Both the position numbers and the translations under genes were made by a program. Below the pieces are notes generated by a model. It was given only the letters and a program-made list of their open reading frames with translations. It had not been told where the DNA came from and made no database searches. A stretch of 64,000 nt of DNA from positions 34,609,810-34,673,809 of the forward strand of contig CM037593.1 of the NCBI GenBank assembly GCA_021018995.1, written 5' to 3'. Source of the DNA: Chloranthus sessilifolius. Lineage: Eukaryota > Streptophyta > Magnoliopsida > Chloranthales > Chloranthaceae. Of this stretch, positions 23,690 to 35,459 are shown piece by piece (positions within the stretch are counted from its first letter, which is position 1; each line of letters begins with the position of its first letter).

Positions 23690-23840
23690 GACCGGTCGAT
23701 TTCAAATTCGACCAGTCGGTTTTCAAAATCGACCGGTTGATTTTATTTCGACCGGTCGGTTTCATTCTGAAGCCGTCAGGTTCATAGCTCGACAAAATCG
23801 ATCGGTCGATTTTACAAATCGACCGGTCAGTTTTGTCAGA
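23690..23840. repeat. Palindrome array, CGACCGGTCG type
   Basis: Six copies of (T/A)CGACCGGTCGATTT or one- and two-mismatch versions lie at 20-50-base spacing. They lie about 400-550 bases downstream of the TATA-like box of this LTR, read on the minus strand, as in the other long LTRs. Confidence 0.75.
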
Positions 23841-24233
23841 TTTCTCCCAAACTCAGGTTTCTAACTTAAAAACTCAATTTCTTCAAAATCTTAACTCTTT
23901 TCTTCAAATTTCTCACCTATATACATAAATCAAACTAACACAATTCTAACTCATAATTTAGCATAATTTTCATACCTTAGATTGATCAATTCCTCGATCC
24001 ATGAGCTCACGTCCAAGCTAGGGTTTCAAAGATTGAATTCGGGGATTCTCTTTGATCCTGAACCCAACTTCACACCTAAGCTCAAATCTCACACACATAC
24101 ACACCGAGTTTAGAGCTCTTCTTCCATCTCTCTCTTCTTTCTTTCTCTTCCTTTCTCTTCTTTCTTTCTCTTGGAACTCAAAGCCCTCAAAATCTTACAA
24201 CCGGTTACTAGCTTTCAAAGGAAGCTTTTGCTT

Positions 24234-24241
24234 CTTTTATA
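24234..24241 (-). promoter_or_regulatory. Probable TATA box of the 21948 LTR
   Basis: TATAAAAG on the minus strand, in the same relative place as the TATA-like boxes of the related LTRs. Confidence 0.45.
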
Positions 24242-24700
24242 GAAAAAGGGATTTTCCCCATATGAAACACATACACACACTTAGTGTGTTACCTTATCTA
24301 CTTAAGGAGTTTTTGGCTCCGGTGTGAAGCCCATACACTTAAGTTAGGCCTTAGCTCACCTATCAAAGGTCCACAATCCTCTCAAATAGTTGGCCCACTT
24401 AATCAGCCCAATATAATCGGCCCAATTAGTCAAATAAGTCATTTAATCATTAATAAAATTTCATTCTCTCTCTAGAACTTAAAATCATAAGAAAAATAAA
24501 TTCTCTTATCTTTATTTTCATTTATAGTCAACCTAGGCTTAGGTGTTAAGCCAATACACTGTAGTTAGGTGTATATAATCTTATCTAATGATCCACACAC
24601 CATCTTAATCATTCTTTTTCACTTAAGACCTAATCCAAAATGACTTACTTAATGATTTTCATAAAGTCGGGTATGTGACCAGTCGAGCACGCACACCAAG

Positions 24701-26497
24701 GCATACTGGATGGAACAAGCCGAAAACTTCCAACTCAAAGCATCCACCACTACATTAGCCTTCCCAAGATGATATTGGATAGAACAATCGTAGTCTTTCA
24801 AGAACTCCATCCATCATCATTGTCAAATGTTCAAATCCTTCAGGGTAAAATGATACTTGAGGCTTTTATGATCTGTGAAGATGTCAAATGTCTCACCATA
24901 CAGATGGTGCCTCTAGATCTTCAAAGCAAAAATTACAGCTGCTAACTCTAAATCATGTGTGAGATAATTTTTCTCATGGTCCTTGAGTTGTCTAGAGCCG
25001 TAAGTGATAACCTTCTTGTCTTGATTGATAACGCAACCCAATCCACAATAAGACGCATCACTGTATATTGCAAAACCTCCTCCACCAGAAGGTATAGCTA
25101 GCACAGGCGGTGTAGTTAAATGCGTCTTGAGTTCTTGAAAACTCTTCTCACACTGCTCTGTCCAATCAAACTTAGCGTTCTTCTTTGTAAGCTGAGTAAG
25201 CGGACCTGAGAGTTTAGAGAACCCTTCTATAAATCGTCTATAGTATCCCGCCAAGCCAAGGAAACTACGGACTTTAGTTACCGTCTTCGGTTACTCCCAA
25301 TTCACTACAGATTCGATCTTTATAGGATCGACTGTTATACCCTCAAAAACAACGTGGCCTAAAAAACTGACCTGATCAAGCCAAAACTCGCACTTGCTAA
25401 GCTTGGTATATAGTTAGTTGTCCCTGAGTGTTTGAAGAGCAACTCATAAATGTTGCACGTGTTCCTCTCTTGTCTTTAAATAAATGAGGATATCATCAAC
25501 AAAAACCACCACTGATTTATCAAGGTATGGCTTGAGTACCCGGTTCATCAAGTCCATGAATGATGCAGGCGCATTTGTTAGCCCAAAAGGCATGACTAGG
25601 AATTCATAATGACCATACCTCATGCGGAACACGGTCTTAGAGATGTCATCCACTTTAATCTTTAGTTGATGGTAACCCGACCTCAGATTAATCTTTGAGA
25701 AGAACCTTGCGTCTTGCAATTGATCAAAAAGGTCGTCAATCCGTGGAAGTGGGTAACGATTCTTAATCATCATCTTATTTAGCTGGCGGTAATCGATGCA
25801 CAGCCGCATCGACCATCCTTCTTCTTCACAAATAACACAGGTGCTCCCCAAGGAGACACACTTGGTCTAATAAAACCTTTGTCCAACAACTCCTGAAGCT
25901 GATCCTTCAGTTCCTTTAACTCAACAGGCGCCATTCTGTGCGGAGCCTTTGACAACAGTTCTGTACCTAGTGCTAACTCGATTGCGAACTCAATCTCCCA
26001 ATCAGGTGGCAATTCAGGTAATTCTTCAAGAAAACTATCTGGATATTCACATGCAACTGTGATAAGAGCGATGTCTCTTTTCTTCTCCTGATGATCTTAC
26101 AAGTAAGCAAGATATCCACAACATCCATTCTTCATCATACGCTTCGCTCGGATGGCTGAAATAAATGGTGCGAATTTGGATTTGATTCCACAAAAGCGAA
26201 AGAATTTTCTCTTTAGAGGTCGGAAGGTCACAATCTTCCGAAGACAATCCACACTTGCATGGTATGCTGACAACCAATCCATTCCAAGGATCACGTCAAA
26301 CCCTTCCATATTCAAAGTAATCATATCGGTCATCGTTTCGTGATCCTCAATTATCACGATAACTGATTGACATACTGTATCTGTGCTTACTGAGCTTCCT
26401 GTAGGGAAGGATACAGCCAAAATAAAATCAAGGATTTTGGGAACAATGCCTAACTTCTCAGAGAATGATGGAGTGATAAACGAGTGACTAGACCCGG
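24701..26497 (-). pseudogene. Outer chromovirus pol: protease end, RT, RNase H
   Basis: Read on the minus strand from 26497: the rest of the protease (SFPTGSSV, then FDVILGMDWLSAYHASVDC), the linker ending in [29 protein letters not shown], and RT with KDGR(C)[11 protein letters not shown] in shifted frames. RT continues with [31 protein letters not shown] and the catalytic FVDDILIY. RNase H follows with [26 protein letters not shown] and a damaged FTDHKSL segment, ending at [10 protein letters not shown]. Frameshifts occur near 25790, 25440 and 24910. Integrase is deleted. It is a dead copy of a polymerase that would copy the element RNA into DNA. Confidence 0.85.
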
Positions 26498-29119
26498 TGT
26501 GACAGCCCGGATTTCGGCACCCCGAAACTCATGCCATCAGCACGATCATCTTGACCGTGCCCTCTAGCTAAGCACGGAACACTGGTATATCAAGCATAGA
26601 AAAGTATAATAAACGAGTTTGCAGAATTTAAATCTATATTAATTAACTTCCCAAAAGACAGTTCTACCCTCATGCCTCTGCATGAATGGAGAACCGATCC
26701 GAACCATCGATGATAGAAATCATCACGGATGGTTCGCCCCAAAAGAGAAATCCTAACTCCTTATATACATGATTTTAAACAGAATCAAGGCTTGACATAC
26801 CAAGCCGTACAAAACCTCTCCAAAAATCCCTCAAAGTGGCACAACGGAGTCCTCTAGAAGAAGTCCTCCGAGGTGGCTCCAACTGTCACCGGTCAAGGTC
26901 CGACTCGCCGGGATCAGCGTCTCCTGAAGCCTCGGCAACTGCTAATAGTGGACCTGCGACGTATAGTCTATAGGGTGAGCTACATCCTAGCTCAATAGGG
27001 AACGAACACAGTTGAACATATAAATTATGACTCACATATATTCCATGATATGCTATGCATGATGTGTCTATGCAGTTGTTAATGAAACAGTTAAAAAGCA
27101 TTTCGTTTTACTGTTGATTACTTATATTTTCATTTACTCATGAATGATGCTGAAAAGGCCTAAAGCAAAACTTAAACTTTCAACTTAAGTAATTCCCGAG
27201 CAATATAGCATCGAGCCCCGATGAGATACCCATCATCGTCATCTATATAGATACGTTTTAAAGTATTCCCCGAATACAAATAGTACCCAAGCCCCTTTCC
27301 CCTGGGGATTGGTGGCAGGGTTTCACTTGTCTCAATCAACACCCCTGGGGTGTGCTTACTATGTACGGATAAGCCTCCGCACTGGCCTACGGTTTCGCCG
27401 CCGTATCGGTCACGGATATCCTGCCGTGTCAGTCGTGGATATCCCGCCACGTCGGTGGGGTACCCTATCAAACCTCAAATAACAAAGATATCGGTGCCTT
27501 ACATATAGTTATTCACCGTGTAATCGTGCTATCTTATATCAGTTAGGCCCTATCAAACATGATTCAATCCTTGGATACATCCCTGGGATGTATCCATTTA
27601 CTTGCATCACACCTGATGCTTTTATCTCTTTACTTCTTCATCCCCTGGGGATGGCTCATTAGTTTACTCTTATGAATGTCACACACACACACTTTTCACA
27701 ATTCTTTAAGCAGTAAAATATTCGAATTGAACTCTATATCACTACATACATGCTCTTGTAAAATAAAGTACATGTTCAAGGTGTTCCCTACCTCAAGTCT
27801 TCATTTGATCAATGCATCAAGGTCCCACGTGGCTCCTTGTGCACAAGTCCACACGTACCACCTATGGTACCACATAACAGGTGAAACACATCACAAAGGA
27901 TGCAATCAAGAAGGTATAAGATCCTCCAAGAATCTTAAAGTCAAACCCAAAAGTCAACATAATTTATGTCAGTCGATTAATCGAACTCCAAAATCGATTA
28001 ATCGAAGGTCAATATCGATTAATCGAAGCAATTTCGATTAATCGAAATTCTCCTTTTCGCAAAGTCCCTTCTCAGTTCGAACAGTCGAGTTTTCATTCGA
28101 TTAATCGAATCCAATTTCGATTAATCGAAATTCTTCTTTTCGCAAAGTAATTTCACTGTTCGAACAGTCGAGTTTTCATTCGATTAATCGAATCCAATTT
28201 CGATTAATCGAAATTCTTCTTTTCGCAAGGTAGACTTTCAGTTCAATGAAGTTTAAGTTGATTAATCGATTCCAAATCGATTAATCGAAAACTAAGATCG
28301 ATTAATCAAATCTCATTTCGATTAGTCGATTTTCCTCAAGTCATTTCCTCCAACCCTTGGGGTCCATCGAGAGTTTCGATGATCAATCGATTCCCAAATC
28401 GATTAATCGAAATCCTAAGTCGATTAATCGAATACAAATTCGATTAATCTAAGTCGGGGTCTTCTGACCTTTCAACTTCTGGCCAATTTCGATTAATCGA
28501 AACCCAATTTCGATTAATCAAAATTGTGTCGATTCAAATTTCGAGTTTGTTCTTCCCAATCTTTTTCCATACTTTTTCCTCTATTTTTCTAAGCCATTAT
28601 TCTAAGATTTAAACTATTTTCAACTACCATTTAGCCTCTATAATTTATGCATTTGATTTACAAAATTTTACCTTGAATCAATCTCAAATTGATTTCAAAT
28701 CTAGGGTTGGAAGGCTAGGGTTCCAGCTTTAGCTTTTCAGCGGATCCCTTGCGTTGAATCGGCCTCTTTAATACTTGAATCCTTCCTTCCTCAACTAGCC
28801 TTTACTCCTTGCATTAATCACTCTTTTTTTTACTCTCTCTCTCTCTCTTCTTTACTCTCCTTCAACAACCCAAAATACCCATCTAGGGTTATTAAACCCT
28901 TTTTATCCCTCCCTTAGTTTGTGTGTTGAGCACATGCACCTCAATAGGTATATGTGACTTCATATTTACAACACACACCACGCAGTCACTCAAGCTATCA
29001 CATCTCGTCCGTTCATCACATCCTATGCTAACTCTTGATCTCCTGATTGGTCAAACTTGTGACCAATCGGGCACGGATCCCGAGGTCATAGTTTTTGCGT
29101 GATTTTTCGGGTTATTACA
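26498..29119 (-). repeat. 3' LTR of inner chromovirus
   Basis: On the minus strand it starts TGTAATAACCCG and ends GGGCTGTCACA, 2622 bases. It contains a TATA-like ATAAAA (28901-28906), the TCGATTAATCGA array (27963-28530), a CT-rich run near 28834-28852, and the GGATATCC and GAGCTACATCCTAGCTCAAT modules shared with the other long LTRs. In the 600 bases around the array I see only a handful of differences from the 5' LTR. Confidence 0.93.
27963..28530. repeat. TCGATTAATCGA palindrome array, 3' LTR copy
   Basis: I count 12 exact copies of the palindrome TCGATTAATCGA and about five one-mismatch copies, mostly 20-25 bases apart. Several extend to the 14-mer TTCGATTAATCGAA. A spacer with TTCGAACAGTCGAG is repeated twice between them. 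The array starts about 370 bases downstream of the TATA-like box on the minus strand. Confidence 0.9.
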
Positions 29120-29135
29120 TCCTCCCCACCTTGGG
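29120..29135 (-). other. Polypurine tract of inner chromovirus
   Basis: On the minus strand CCAAGGTGGGGAGGA lies one base before the TGTAATAACC start of the 3' LTR. This G/A-rich run is the expected plus-strand priming site and confirms the direction of the element. Confidence 0.8.
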
Positions 29136-29447
29136 AATTTTCGTCCTCGAAAATAACCCAAGGCATGTCTGTTTGGGTCTCTTTATCTATTTCCCCCCCC
29201 TTTTCTCACACTCCAGGTGAGGTGGTCGAGTAGACCCAGAGGCAATTAAGTATTCACACATTCACACAGACAAGTATGGAAGTAAAATTTAGCGAAAATG
29301 CTTAATGTCACAAAAATTGGATTTGTATTAAAGATTGGAAAACTTTACAATGCCAACAAGTTGGCGTACAACAAAATACATAGGTATACAGTCAAAATGT
29401 AAAATACATATAAACTCAAACAGTCCCCTCGCCAGACTGATCGGGTG

Positions 29448-31160
29448 CTACAGTGGCTGGTGGGTCTGCTGGGCCTCTGGGCTCAGTGGTGGCGATGGTC
29501 TGTTGCGTCTCGGGCCGGTGCAGGCAGTGGAGGTAGAAGGAGCCGCGTCTGTGGTGGGATGGAAGACGGGTCCTCGATGGAAGGCGGTGCGTCCGGCCGT
29601 CCACTCCTCCTCCTGGGCGAGGTAGCGGCGGTAGTCGGTAGGGTAGATGTGGCGGAGGGTGTGGAATAGGAGGAAGTCTATCCTCCGGTTCATCCTCTCA
29701 TTGTTGGCCTCCATGCGAGCCAACACGTCCTCGATGGTAGGACCGGGTGGAGCGGCGCGCCGGCGGTAGGATGAGGTGGGTGTCGCGGGCGCGGAGTGTG
29801 CAGGTGGTGTCGGTGAGGCTGTGGTGTGGGAGGGAACCCTCCCCACTGATGGCTCTACTGCGGCAGGGTGTGCCCCACCCACGGGTGGGTCCTGCTGAGG
29901 TGGTGGTGGTGGTGGCGGTGCTACTGCTGCTGCCACTGCTGCGGCTGCTGCTGCTGGGGCGGGAGCGGGACCCGGAGCTGGTAGGGTCCGCTTTAGAAGG
30001 TTGTAGCTACGGGTCCATGAAGACTTTGTAAATGTCTTCACGCGATCCGTAGCCCTCACCTCGTGAGGTGAGATGGTGTAGGATGGCTCGGCGGAGTAGC
30101 ACTCCAACATGCTCGATATGAGACGAGCGTAGGGCATCTTTTCTTTAGGCCTCATGTTGCCCTTCATCAACTTGCCTTTGATGTATTTCATCCCCTCTAG
30201 GATGACCATCGTGGCGTCAAACCACCGGCCACAGAAGGCCGCGTAAAGTGCATGTTGCACTTTGTCCACGCGCTCGGTGTCGTGGCGCATCGGGTAAAGG
30301 TTGCACTTGATTATGGAATCAAGCATCCACATGTATGGTGGGAGGTCAACCCTCTTAATGGAGGAGCCCGACCCCTTCTTCCCGTTGGTCATGCGGGTCA
30401 TGACCTCCTCAAAACGGGGTTCCTCCTCAAAGGGTGGGAAAAGAGTGGTCTCCGGAGTGAAATCGAGGTAACACTCGAGTACCTCGTGGATGTGGCGACG
30501 AGTGATCGTATAGAGACGACCCTCAATCTTGGTTATTATACAATCATCGGTAGGGCCATCGGTTAGCCCTTGGTAGAATAATCTAACCAACCTAGGGTAG
30601 TAGGAACCCCGGATTGGTTTAAGTAGGTTGCCGAGTCCGGCATTATTTAGGTAGTTTCGAGCCCATTGGGTCTCGCCCGGTAAATCGGGATTGGTGAAAA
30701 GGGTAGGGTCGATGTTGTATTCGACCTCAAAGGTCTTTGCCGTCCACCATTCATTTGGTTGTTCGACATTGGTGGGTGGTGGTGGCATGGGGGTGGATTC
30801 GCGGGAAGACTCGCGCGTAGACGCGCTCGTCGAACCGGAGGTGGTCTCCGATTCCGACGGTGATGGAGTCCTCACCGGCGATGGGGTAGGTGGTGGTGGC
30901 GCGGCGTTCTTACGCCTAACCGGTAGCTTGGAGGTTGCCTTCTTCGAAGACAATCGGGTTTTGGGTGGCATTTTTGAGAAAACTAGGGTTTTTTTTTTTT
31001 TTTTTTTAACTAACTCAAATGGAAAGAAAAGATGAAATCTAGGGTTTACCTTAGGTTTCGAAGGCGGATTCGGAAGCGAATCAATGGAAGATCCAAACCC
31101 TAGACCACTCGGTTGGTTGGAGAAGAAGGAGAAGACGAAGCGCCCAAAAATCCCAAGCAA
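29448..31160 (-). CDS. Extra ORF of inner chromovirus, putative plant transposon protein family
   Basis: An uninterrupted 570-codon frame in sense orientation, between integrase and the 3' LTR, where ordinary gypsy elements have no gene. A better start is probably the Met at 30971 (MPPKTRLSSKK, 507 residues). The residues before it include a poly-Lys run from a T tract and look like untranslated DNA. The product has a basic, Ser/Pro-rich N-terminus and then a globular part, about residues 140-390, with EWWTAKTFEVEYNIDPTLF, YYPRLVRLFYQGL, IEGRLYTITRRHIHEVL, LPPYMWMLDSIIKCN and KEKMPYARLISSMLE. A Pro/Ala-rich tract and a helical tail (TIEDVLARMEANNERMNRRI) follow. The globular part resembles the plant family annotated as putative plant transposon protein (I believe PF20167). 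Its biochemical role is unknown. I infer an accessory protein of the element. Opposite-strand frames here are shadows. Confidence 0.75.
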   Translation of the reverse strand: MLGIFGRFVFSFFSNQPSGLGFGSSIDSLPNPPSKPKVNPRFHLFFPFELVKKKKKKTLVFSKMPPKTRLSSKKATSKLPVRRKNAAPPPPTPSPVRTPSPSESETTSGSTSASTRESSRESTPMPPPPTNVEQPNEWWTAKTFEVEYNIDPTLFTNPDLPGETQWARNYLNNAGLGNLLKPIRGSYYPRLVRLFYQGLTDGPTDDCIITKIEGRLYTITRRHIHEVLECYLDFTPETTLFPPFEEEPRFEEVMTRMTNGKKGSGSSIKRVDLPPYMWMLDSIIKCNLYPMRHDTERVDKVQHALYAAFCGRWFDATMVILEGMKYIKGKLMKGNMRPKEKMPYARLISSMLECYSAEPSYTISPHEVRATDRVKTFTKSSWTRSYNLLKRTLPAPGPAPAPAAAAAAVAAAVAPPPPPPPQQDPPVGGAHPAAVEPSVGRVPSHTTASPTPPAHSAPATPTSSYRRRAAPPGPTIEDVLARMEANNERMNRRIDFLLFHTLRHIYPTDYRRYLAQEEEWTAGRTAFHRGPVFHPTTDAAPSTSTACTGPRRNRPSPPLSPEAQQTHQPL

Positions 31161-32065
31161 GAAAAACTTTCAAATGGGAAATAAAATCCCTAATCTTATA
31201 TATATAGCCCGCGGCTCGATTAATCGAAATTTAGAATCGATTAATCGAGATTTCAAACTGAGTTAAGCCGCGTAAAATCGATTAATCGATTTCCCAAATC
31301 GATTAATCGAAAGTCAAATTCGATTAATCGAAACCATTTCGATTAATCGAAATCGTATCTATTTAAAACTTTAAATTTTAAGCTCATTTGGCCGAGCGAT
31401 GATTAATCAAATCCATTTCGATTAATCGAAATTCCAAAATCGATTAATCGAATTTAATTTCGATTAATCAAAATCGTGCTGTAACTTCTAAATTTCCAGA
31501 ATTTCTTAAATTATTCGATTAATCGAATCCATTTCGATTAATCGAAATTTCAAAATCGATTAATCGAAATCCACTTCGATTAATCGAAATCGTCCATTTG
31601 ATTTCAAATTCTCGTAAGTCCCTTTAGTAAATCGATTAATCGAAATATAATTTGATTAATCGAAATTTCAAAATCGATTAGTCGATTCCAAATCGATTAA
31701 TCGAGATTCCAATTCGATCAATCGAAATTGGTCTTCTATGTATATTCTAACTCTCTTTTAAATTTCCAGTCACTGGCACATGCCAGTCGACTAATCGAAC
31801 AAAATCGATTAATCGAAATTCCAAATCGATCAATCGATTTGAAATTCGATTAATCGGTTTTGCCCAATTTCTCCAGATTTTTATTTTCTTTGGTTCTTTG
31901 ATTATTCTTGGTAGTCTATGACATCAAGTGGTTCATCCATAGAGTTGTATATACTTGATCATGTACGTATAATTCAGTTCCTCAACTCAGATTGAATCAA
32001 CTTTTCCATTTAATCACACGTATAGTGGAGGTTTCACAAACATGTTTGTGGTTTACATTGAATTC
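31161..32065 (-). other. Spacer between pol and the extra ORF
   Basis: No gene is present. It holds a long array of TCGATTAATCGA palindromes (31213-31860). In transcript order it follows the pol stop and precedes the extra ORF, so it could act as its promoter region or as a structured RNA spacer. Neither is shown by the sequence alone. Confidence 0.6.
31213..31860. repeat. TCGATTAATCGA palindrome array, internal copy
   Basis: I count 15 exact copies of TCGATTAATCGA and several one-mismatch versions (for example TCGATTAGTCGA and TCGATCAATCGA). It is the same 12-mer as in both LTRs of this element, but the spacers differ, so it is not simply a copied piece of LTR. It lies 5' of the extra ORF. 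Confidence 0.9.
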
Positions 32066-34822
32066 TCACGTCGTTGGAAACAAGGCTGGATATTGTTCTC
32101 TCACATCGGCCTCTCATTCCCAAGTAGCCTCTTCTTTAGGATGATTATTCCACCGAACAAGCACTAAGGGAATCACTTTAGTGCGCAGTACTTGTTCTTT
32201 TCGATCCAAGATTTCCACTGGTTCCTCTATCATGCTCATGTCCTCACACATCTCTATAGGTTGCTTTCCTAATACATGGGATGGATCATTCACGTACTTT
32301 CTGAGCATCGATATGTGGAAAACGTTATGCACTCGATCAAATAGCGGTGGTAAACCAACGCGATATGCAACTTCACCTACTCGTCCCAATATTTCAAATG
32401 GTCCAACATAACGTGGACTTAACTTCCCTCTCTTGCCAAATCTCATTACACCTTTCATAGGTGACACTTTCACAAACACATGTTCGCCCACTTTGTAGTC
32501 GACACTAGTCCGTTTCATGTCGGCGTAACTTTTCTGTCTACTCTGTGCTGTCTTCAACCTTTCTCTGATAATTCGAACGACGGTAGCATTATCTTCAAGT
32601 AGTTTCGGTCCTAATACAAATTTCTCACCTGTTTCCTCCCAATTTAGAGGTGACTTGCATCGTCGTCCATACAGAGCTTCATACGGTGCCATGCCAATGC
32701 TTGTTTGAAAACTGTTGTTATATGCGAACTCGAGCATCGGTAGATACTCATCCCAGTATCCTTGCATATCAAGCATGCACGCCCTGAGCATGTCTTCTAT
32801 TACTTGATTTACTCGCTCTGTCTGCCCATCAGTTTGAGGATGGAAAGCTGAACTAAAGTCTAGTCGTGTTCCCATTCCTTCTTGAAATTTCTTCCAAAAC
32901 TTGGACGTATATAGTGGATCACGATCTGAAACTATGCTGCTTGGAATACCATGTAATCTTACAATCTCCTTCATGTATAAGTCTGCCAGTCTTCCTGCCG
33001 TATACGTAGTATTGTACGGTAAAAAGTGTGCTGATTTGGTCAATCGGTCTACGACGACCCAAATGGCATTGTGTCTCTTGGCAGTACGGGGTAATCCAAC
33101 AATGAAGTCCATTGAGATCGACTCCCACTTCCACTCTGGTATTGGTAATGGTTGCAATAGTCCAGCAGGATGTCTATGATCAACCTTCACTTGCTGACAA
33201 GTCAAACATCGTGACACATACTCGGCCACGTCTTGTTTCAGTCCTCTCCACCAGTAGTTCTTTTTCAAATCTTGGTACATTTTGGTGCTACCAGGGTGGA
33301 TAGCATAATTTGACTTATGGGCCTCATCAAGAATCGTTCGTCTTAGGTCGACATTGTCCGGAATGCATAGACGGCCTTTAAACAATAAAGAACCATCTTC
33401 TTTTAGTGAGAAGTCCGACCTGATGCCTTCACTCACGTCTTGATGAATCTTTGTTAATGTCGGATCTTTCATCTGTAGATCGTGGATATGCTCAAATATC
33501 ACTGGCTTTACTGATATGTTAGCCAAAAAGGATCCAGTGTCCTTTGACTCAATGTTCGCATCATAGATTGCCAGGTCTTCCAATAATTTCCATCGGTGCA
33601 TACCCAAAATCAAAGAAGCTAACTGAGCTGAACCTTTTCGACTCAATGCATCGGCTACTACATTCGCCTTGCCTGGATGGTATTGTATGGAGCAATCATA
33701 ATCCTTGAGGAATTCCATCCACCTGCGCTGTCTCATGTTGAGCTCTTTCTGTGTAAACAAGTATCGGAGGCTCTTATGATCGGTGAAAATTTCAAATGTC
33801 TCACCATACAAGTAATGTCTCCAAATCTTCAGCGCAAAAATGACTGCTGCTAGTTCTATGTCATGAGTCGGGTAATTTTTCTCGTGTTCTTTCAGCTGTC
33901 TTGATCCGTAAGCTATCACGTTCTTGTGTTGGTTGAGCACACAACCTAAGCCATTGTATGACGCGTCGCTGTACACGGCGTATCCTCCACTGCCTGAAGG
34001 AATCGCTAATACTGGAGCTGAAGTGAGTCTCGTTTTGAGTTCTTGAAAACTCTTCTCGCATGCCTCACTCCACTCAAACCTTGAATCTTTTCGTGTCAGC
34101 TTTGTGAGAGGTCCCGATATCTTTGAAAACCCCTCGACGAAACGTCGATAATAGCCTGCTAAGCCCAGAAAACTTCGGACATCGGTCACTGTCTTTGGTT
34201 GCTCCCATTTAACTACTGCTTCTATCTTAGCTGGATCTACCGTGACACCGTGCTTTGAGACGACATGTCCCAAAAAGCTAACTTCTTCCAACCAAAACTC
34301 ACACTTGCTGAGTTTGGCGTACAATTGGTGTTCACGTAGCGTCTGTAGAGCAATCCTCAAATGTTCTTCGTGTTCCGTCTTGGATTTGGAGTATATCAGT
34401 ATATCATCAACAAACACTACGACGCAAGAGTCCAAGTGTGGTTTAAACACTCGGTTCATCAGATCCATAAACGACGCCGGAGCATTCGTCAATCCAAACG
34501 GCATCACAAGGAATTCATAGTGTCCATATCGTGTCCGAAAAGCTGTCTTCTGAATGTCCTCAGCTTTGACTCGCAACTGATGATACCCAGATCTCAGGTC
34601 GATCTTGGAAAAATACTTTGCTCCTTGCAGTTGGTCGAATAGATCGTCAATTCTAGGTAAAGGGTAGCGGTTCTTCACAGTGAGTTTGTTCAATTGTCGA
34701 TAGTCAATGCATAGCCGCATTGACCCATCCTTCTTCTTGACAAACAAGACCGGTGCTCCCCATGGAGACACGCTCGGTCTAACAAACCCCTTGTCCATAA
34801 GCTCTTGTAGTTGTTCCTTCAA
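32066..34822 (-). CDS. Inner chromovirus pol: RT, RNase H, integrase, chromodomain
   Basis: An open frame of 902 codons (34822-32114), one of the few nearly intact retroelement genes here. [52 protein letters not shown] and the catalytic [10 protein letters not shown] near residue 140. RNase [57 protein letters not shown] (about 285-395). Integrase: the H-H-C-C region ending [12 protein letters not shown], then [17 protein letters not shown] and [11 protein letters not shown] (D-D-E). The chromodomain tail runs from [15 protein letters not shown] to [14 protein letters not shown]. There a TGA, probably a former CGA, stops the frame, and similarity continues to 32066. The first residues of RT lie upstream in shifted frames. 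Confidence 0.95.
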
Positions 34823-35459
34823 CTCCTTTAACTCGTAGGAGCCATTCTATAAGGTGCTTTTGAAATAGGCTCGTTCACGGTGCTAAGTCAATGGAGAATT
34901 CTACTTCTCTTTCTGGAGGTAATCCAGGCAATTCCTCTGGAAACACGGCAGCGAAGTCTCGCACAACTGCTATCCCAGAAATGACGTTCTTTCCTTCCTT
35001 GTCCTCCTTTAAGAAAGCTAAGAATCCAGTGCAACCCTTTCTGATCATTTGCTCGGCCCTTACTGCTGAGACCAGTGGTACTGATGACGACCTCGCGCCT
35101 TGAAACCGAAATGATCTTCTTATGTTCGGTCTGAAAATAACTAGCTTGTTCTTGCAATCAATCTTTACGCAATGTCATGGATCACATCAAACCCTTGCAT
35201 GTCTAACAAGACGCCTTTGCTTCTAGTTCATGCACCTCTAAGTCTCGAACTGCTACAATGATGGATTTGCAAGCTAACTCCGTGTCTACTAACTCTCCAG
35301 TCGGAATAGACACAGATAGGACGAAATCCAACGTCTCTGGAACAATCTTCATCTTCTTAGCGAAACGTGGAGTGACGAATGAGTGGGTAGACCCGGGGTC
35401 TATCAACACTCGAGCGTCATATCCACCGAAGCATCCTTTTTCATATATATTTAGAGTAC
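34823..35459 (-). pseudogene. Inner chromovirus protease and RT leader, frameshifted
   Basis: The protease active site is ARVLIDPGSTHSFVTPRF at about 35390-35430 on the minus strand, followed by KIVPETLDFVLSVSIPTGE. After GFDVI the expected LGMDWL segment is damaged by a deletion, and the linker to RT reads only in patches of different frames (for example SRREVVIS and REVEFSIDL-like pieces). Several single-base indels between 34823 and 35220 must be assumed to connect protease to the open RT frame. Either the copy is dead or the assembly has consensus errors here. Confidence 0.75.

Larger units (their letters stand above)
21948..24700 (-). mobile_element. Chromovirus LTR, inner end missing
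   Basis: Starts TGTGACAGTCTG inside the copia RT, probably with target duplication TTTAC (21943-21947, one side only). It shares the layout of the other long LTRs: the GATGAGCTACATCTAAGCTCA module near 22455, a TAGCATCGAGCCCCTGATGG module near 22720, about six GGATATCC-type copies at 22870-22990, a palindrome array and a minus-strand TATA box at 24234-24241. Near 24680 it still matches GTGACCAGTCGAGCACGCAC-like sequence found about 60 bases from the end of its relatives. It then breaks into pol sequence of another element. Its palindromes and most of its sequence differ from the outer element's LTR, so I read it as a different family. Confidence 0.75.

Noticed and set aside
21948-24700. The 21948 LTR as the 3' LTR of the outer chromovirus
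   Set aside because: Palindrome type and most of the sequence differ from the outer 5' LTR (41305-44052). Two LTRs of one insertion should be similar. Great age or conversion cannot be fully excluded.
27963-28530. Regularly spaced identical 12-mers, superficially like a CRISPR array
   Set aside because: The repeats are short palindromes inside an LTR of a plant retrotransposon. Spacers are similar to each other and no cas genes exist.
29445-31035. Open frames on the + strand across the extra ORF (for example 29747-30031, 30252-30566, 30691-31035)
   Set aside because: They are shadows of the 570-codon minus-strand frame, caused by its GC-rich and Pro/Ala-rich composition.
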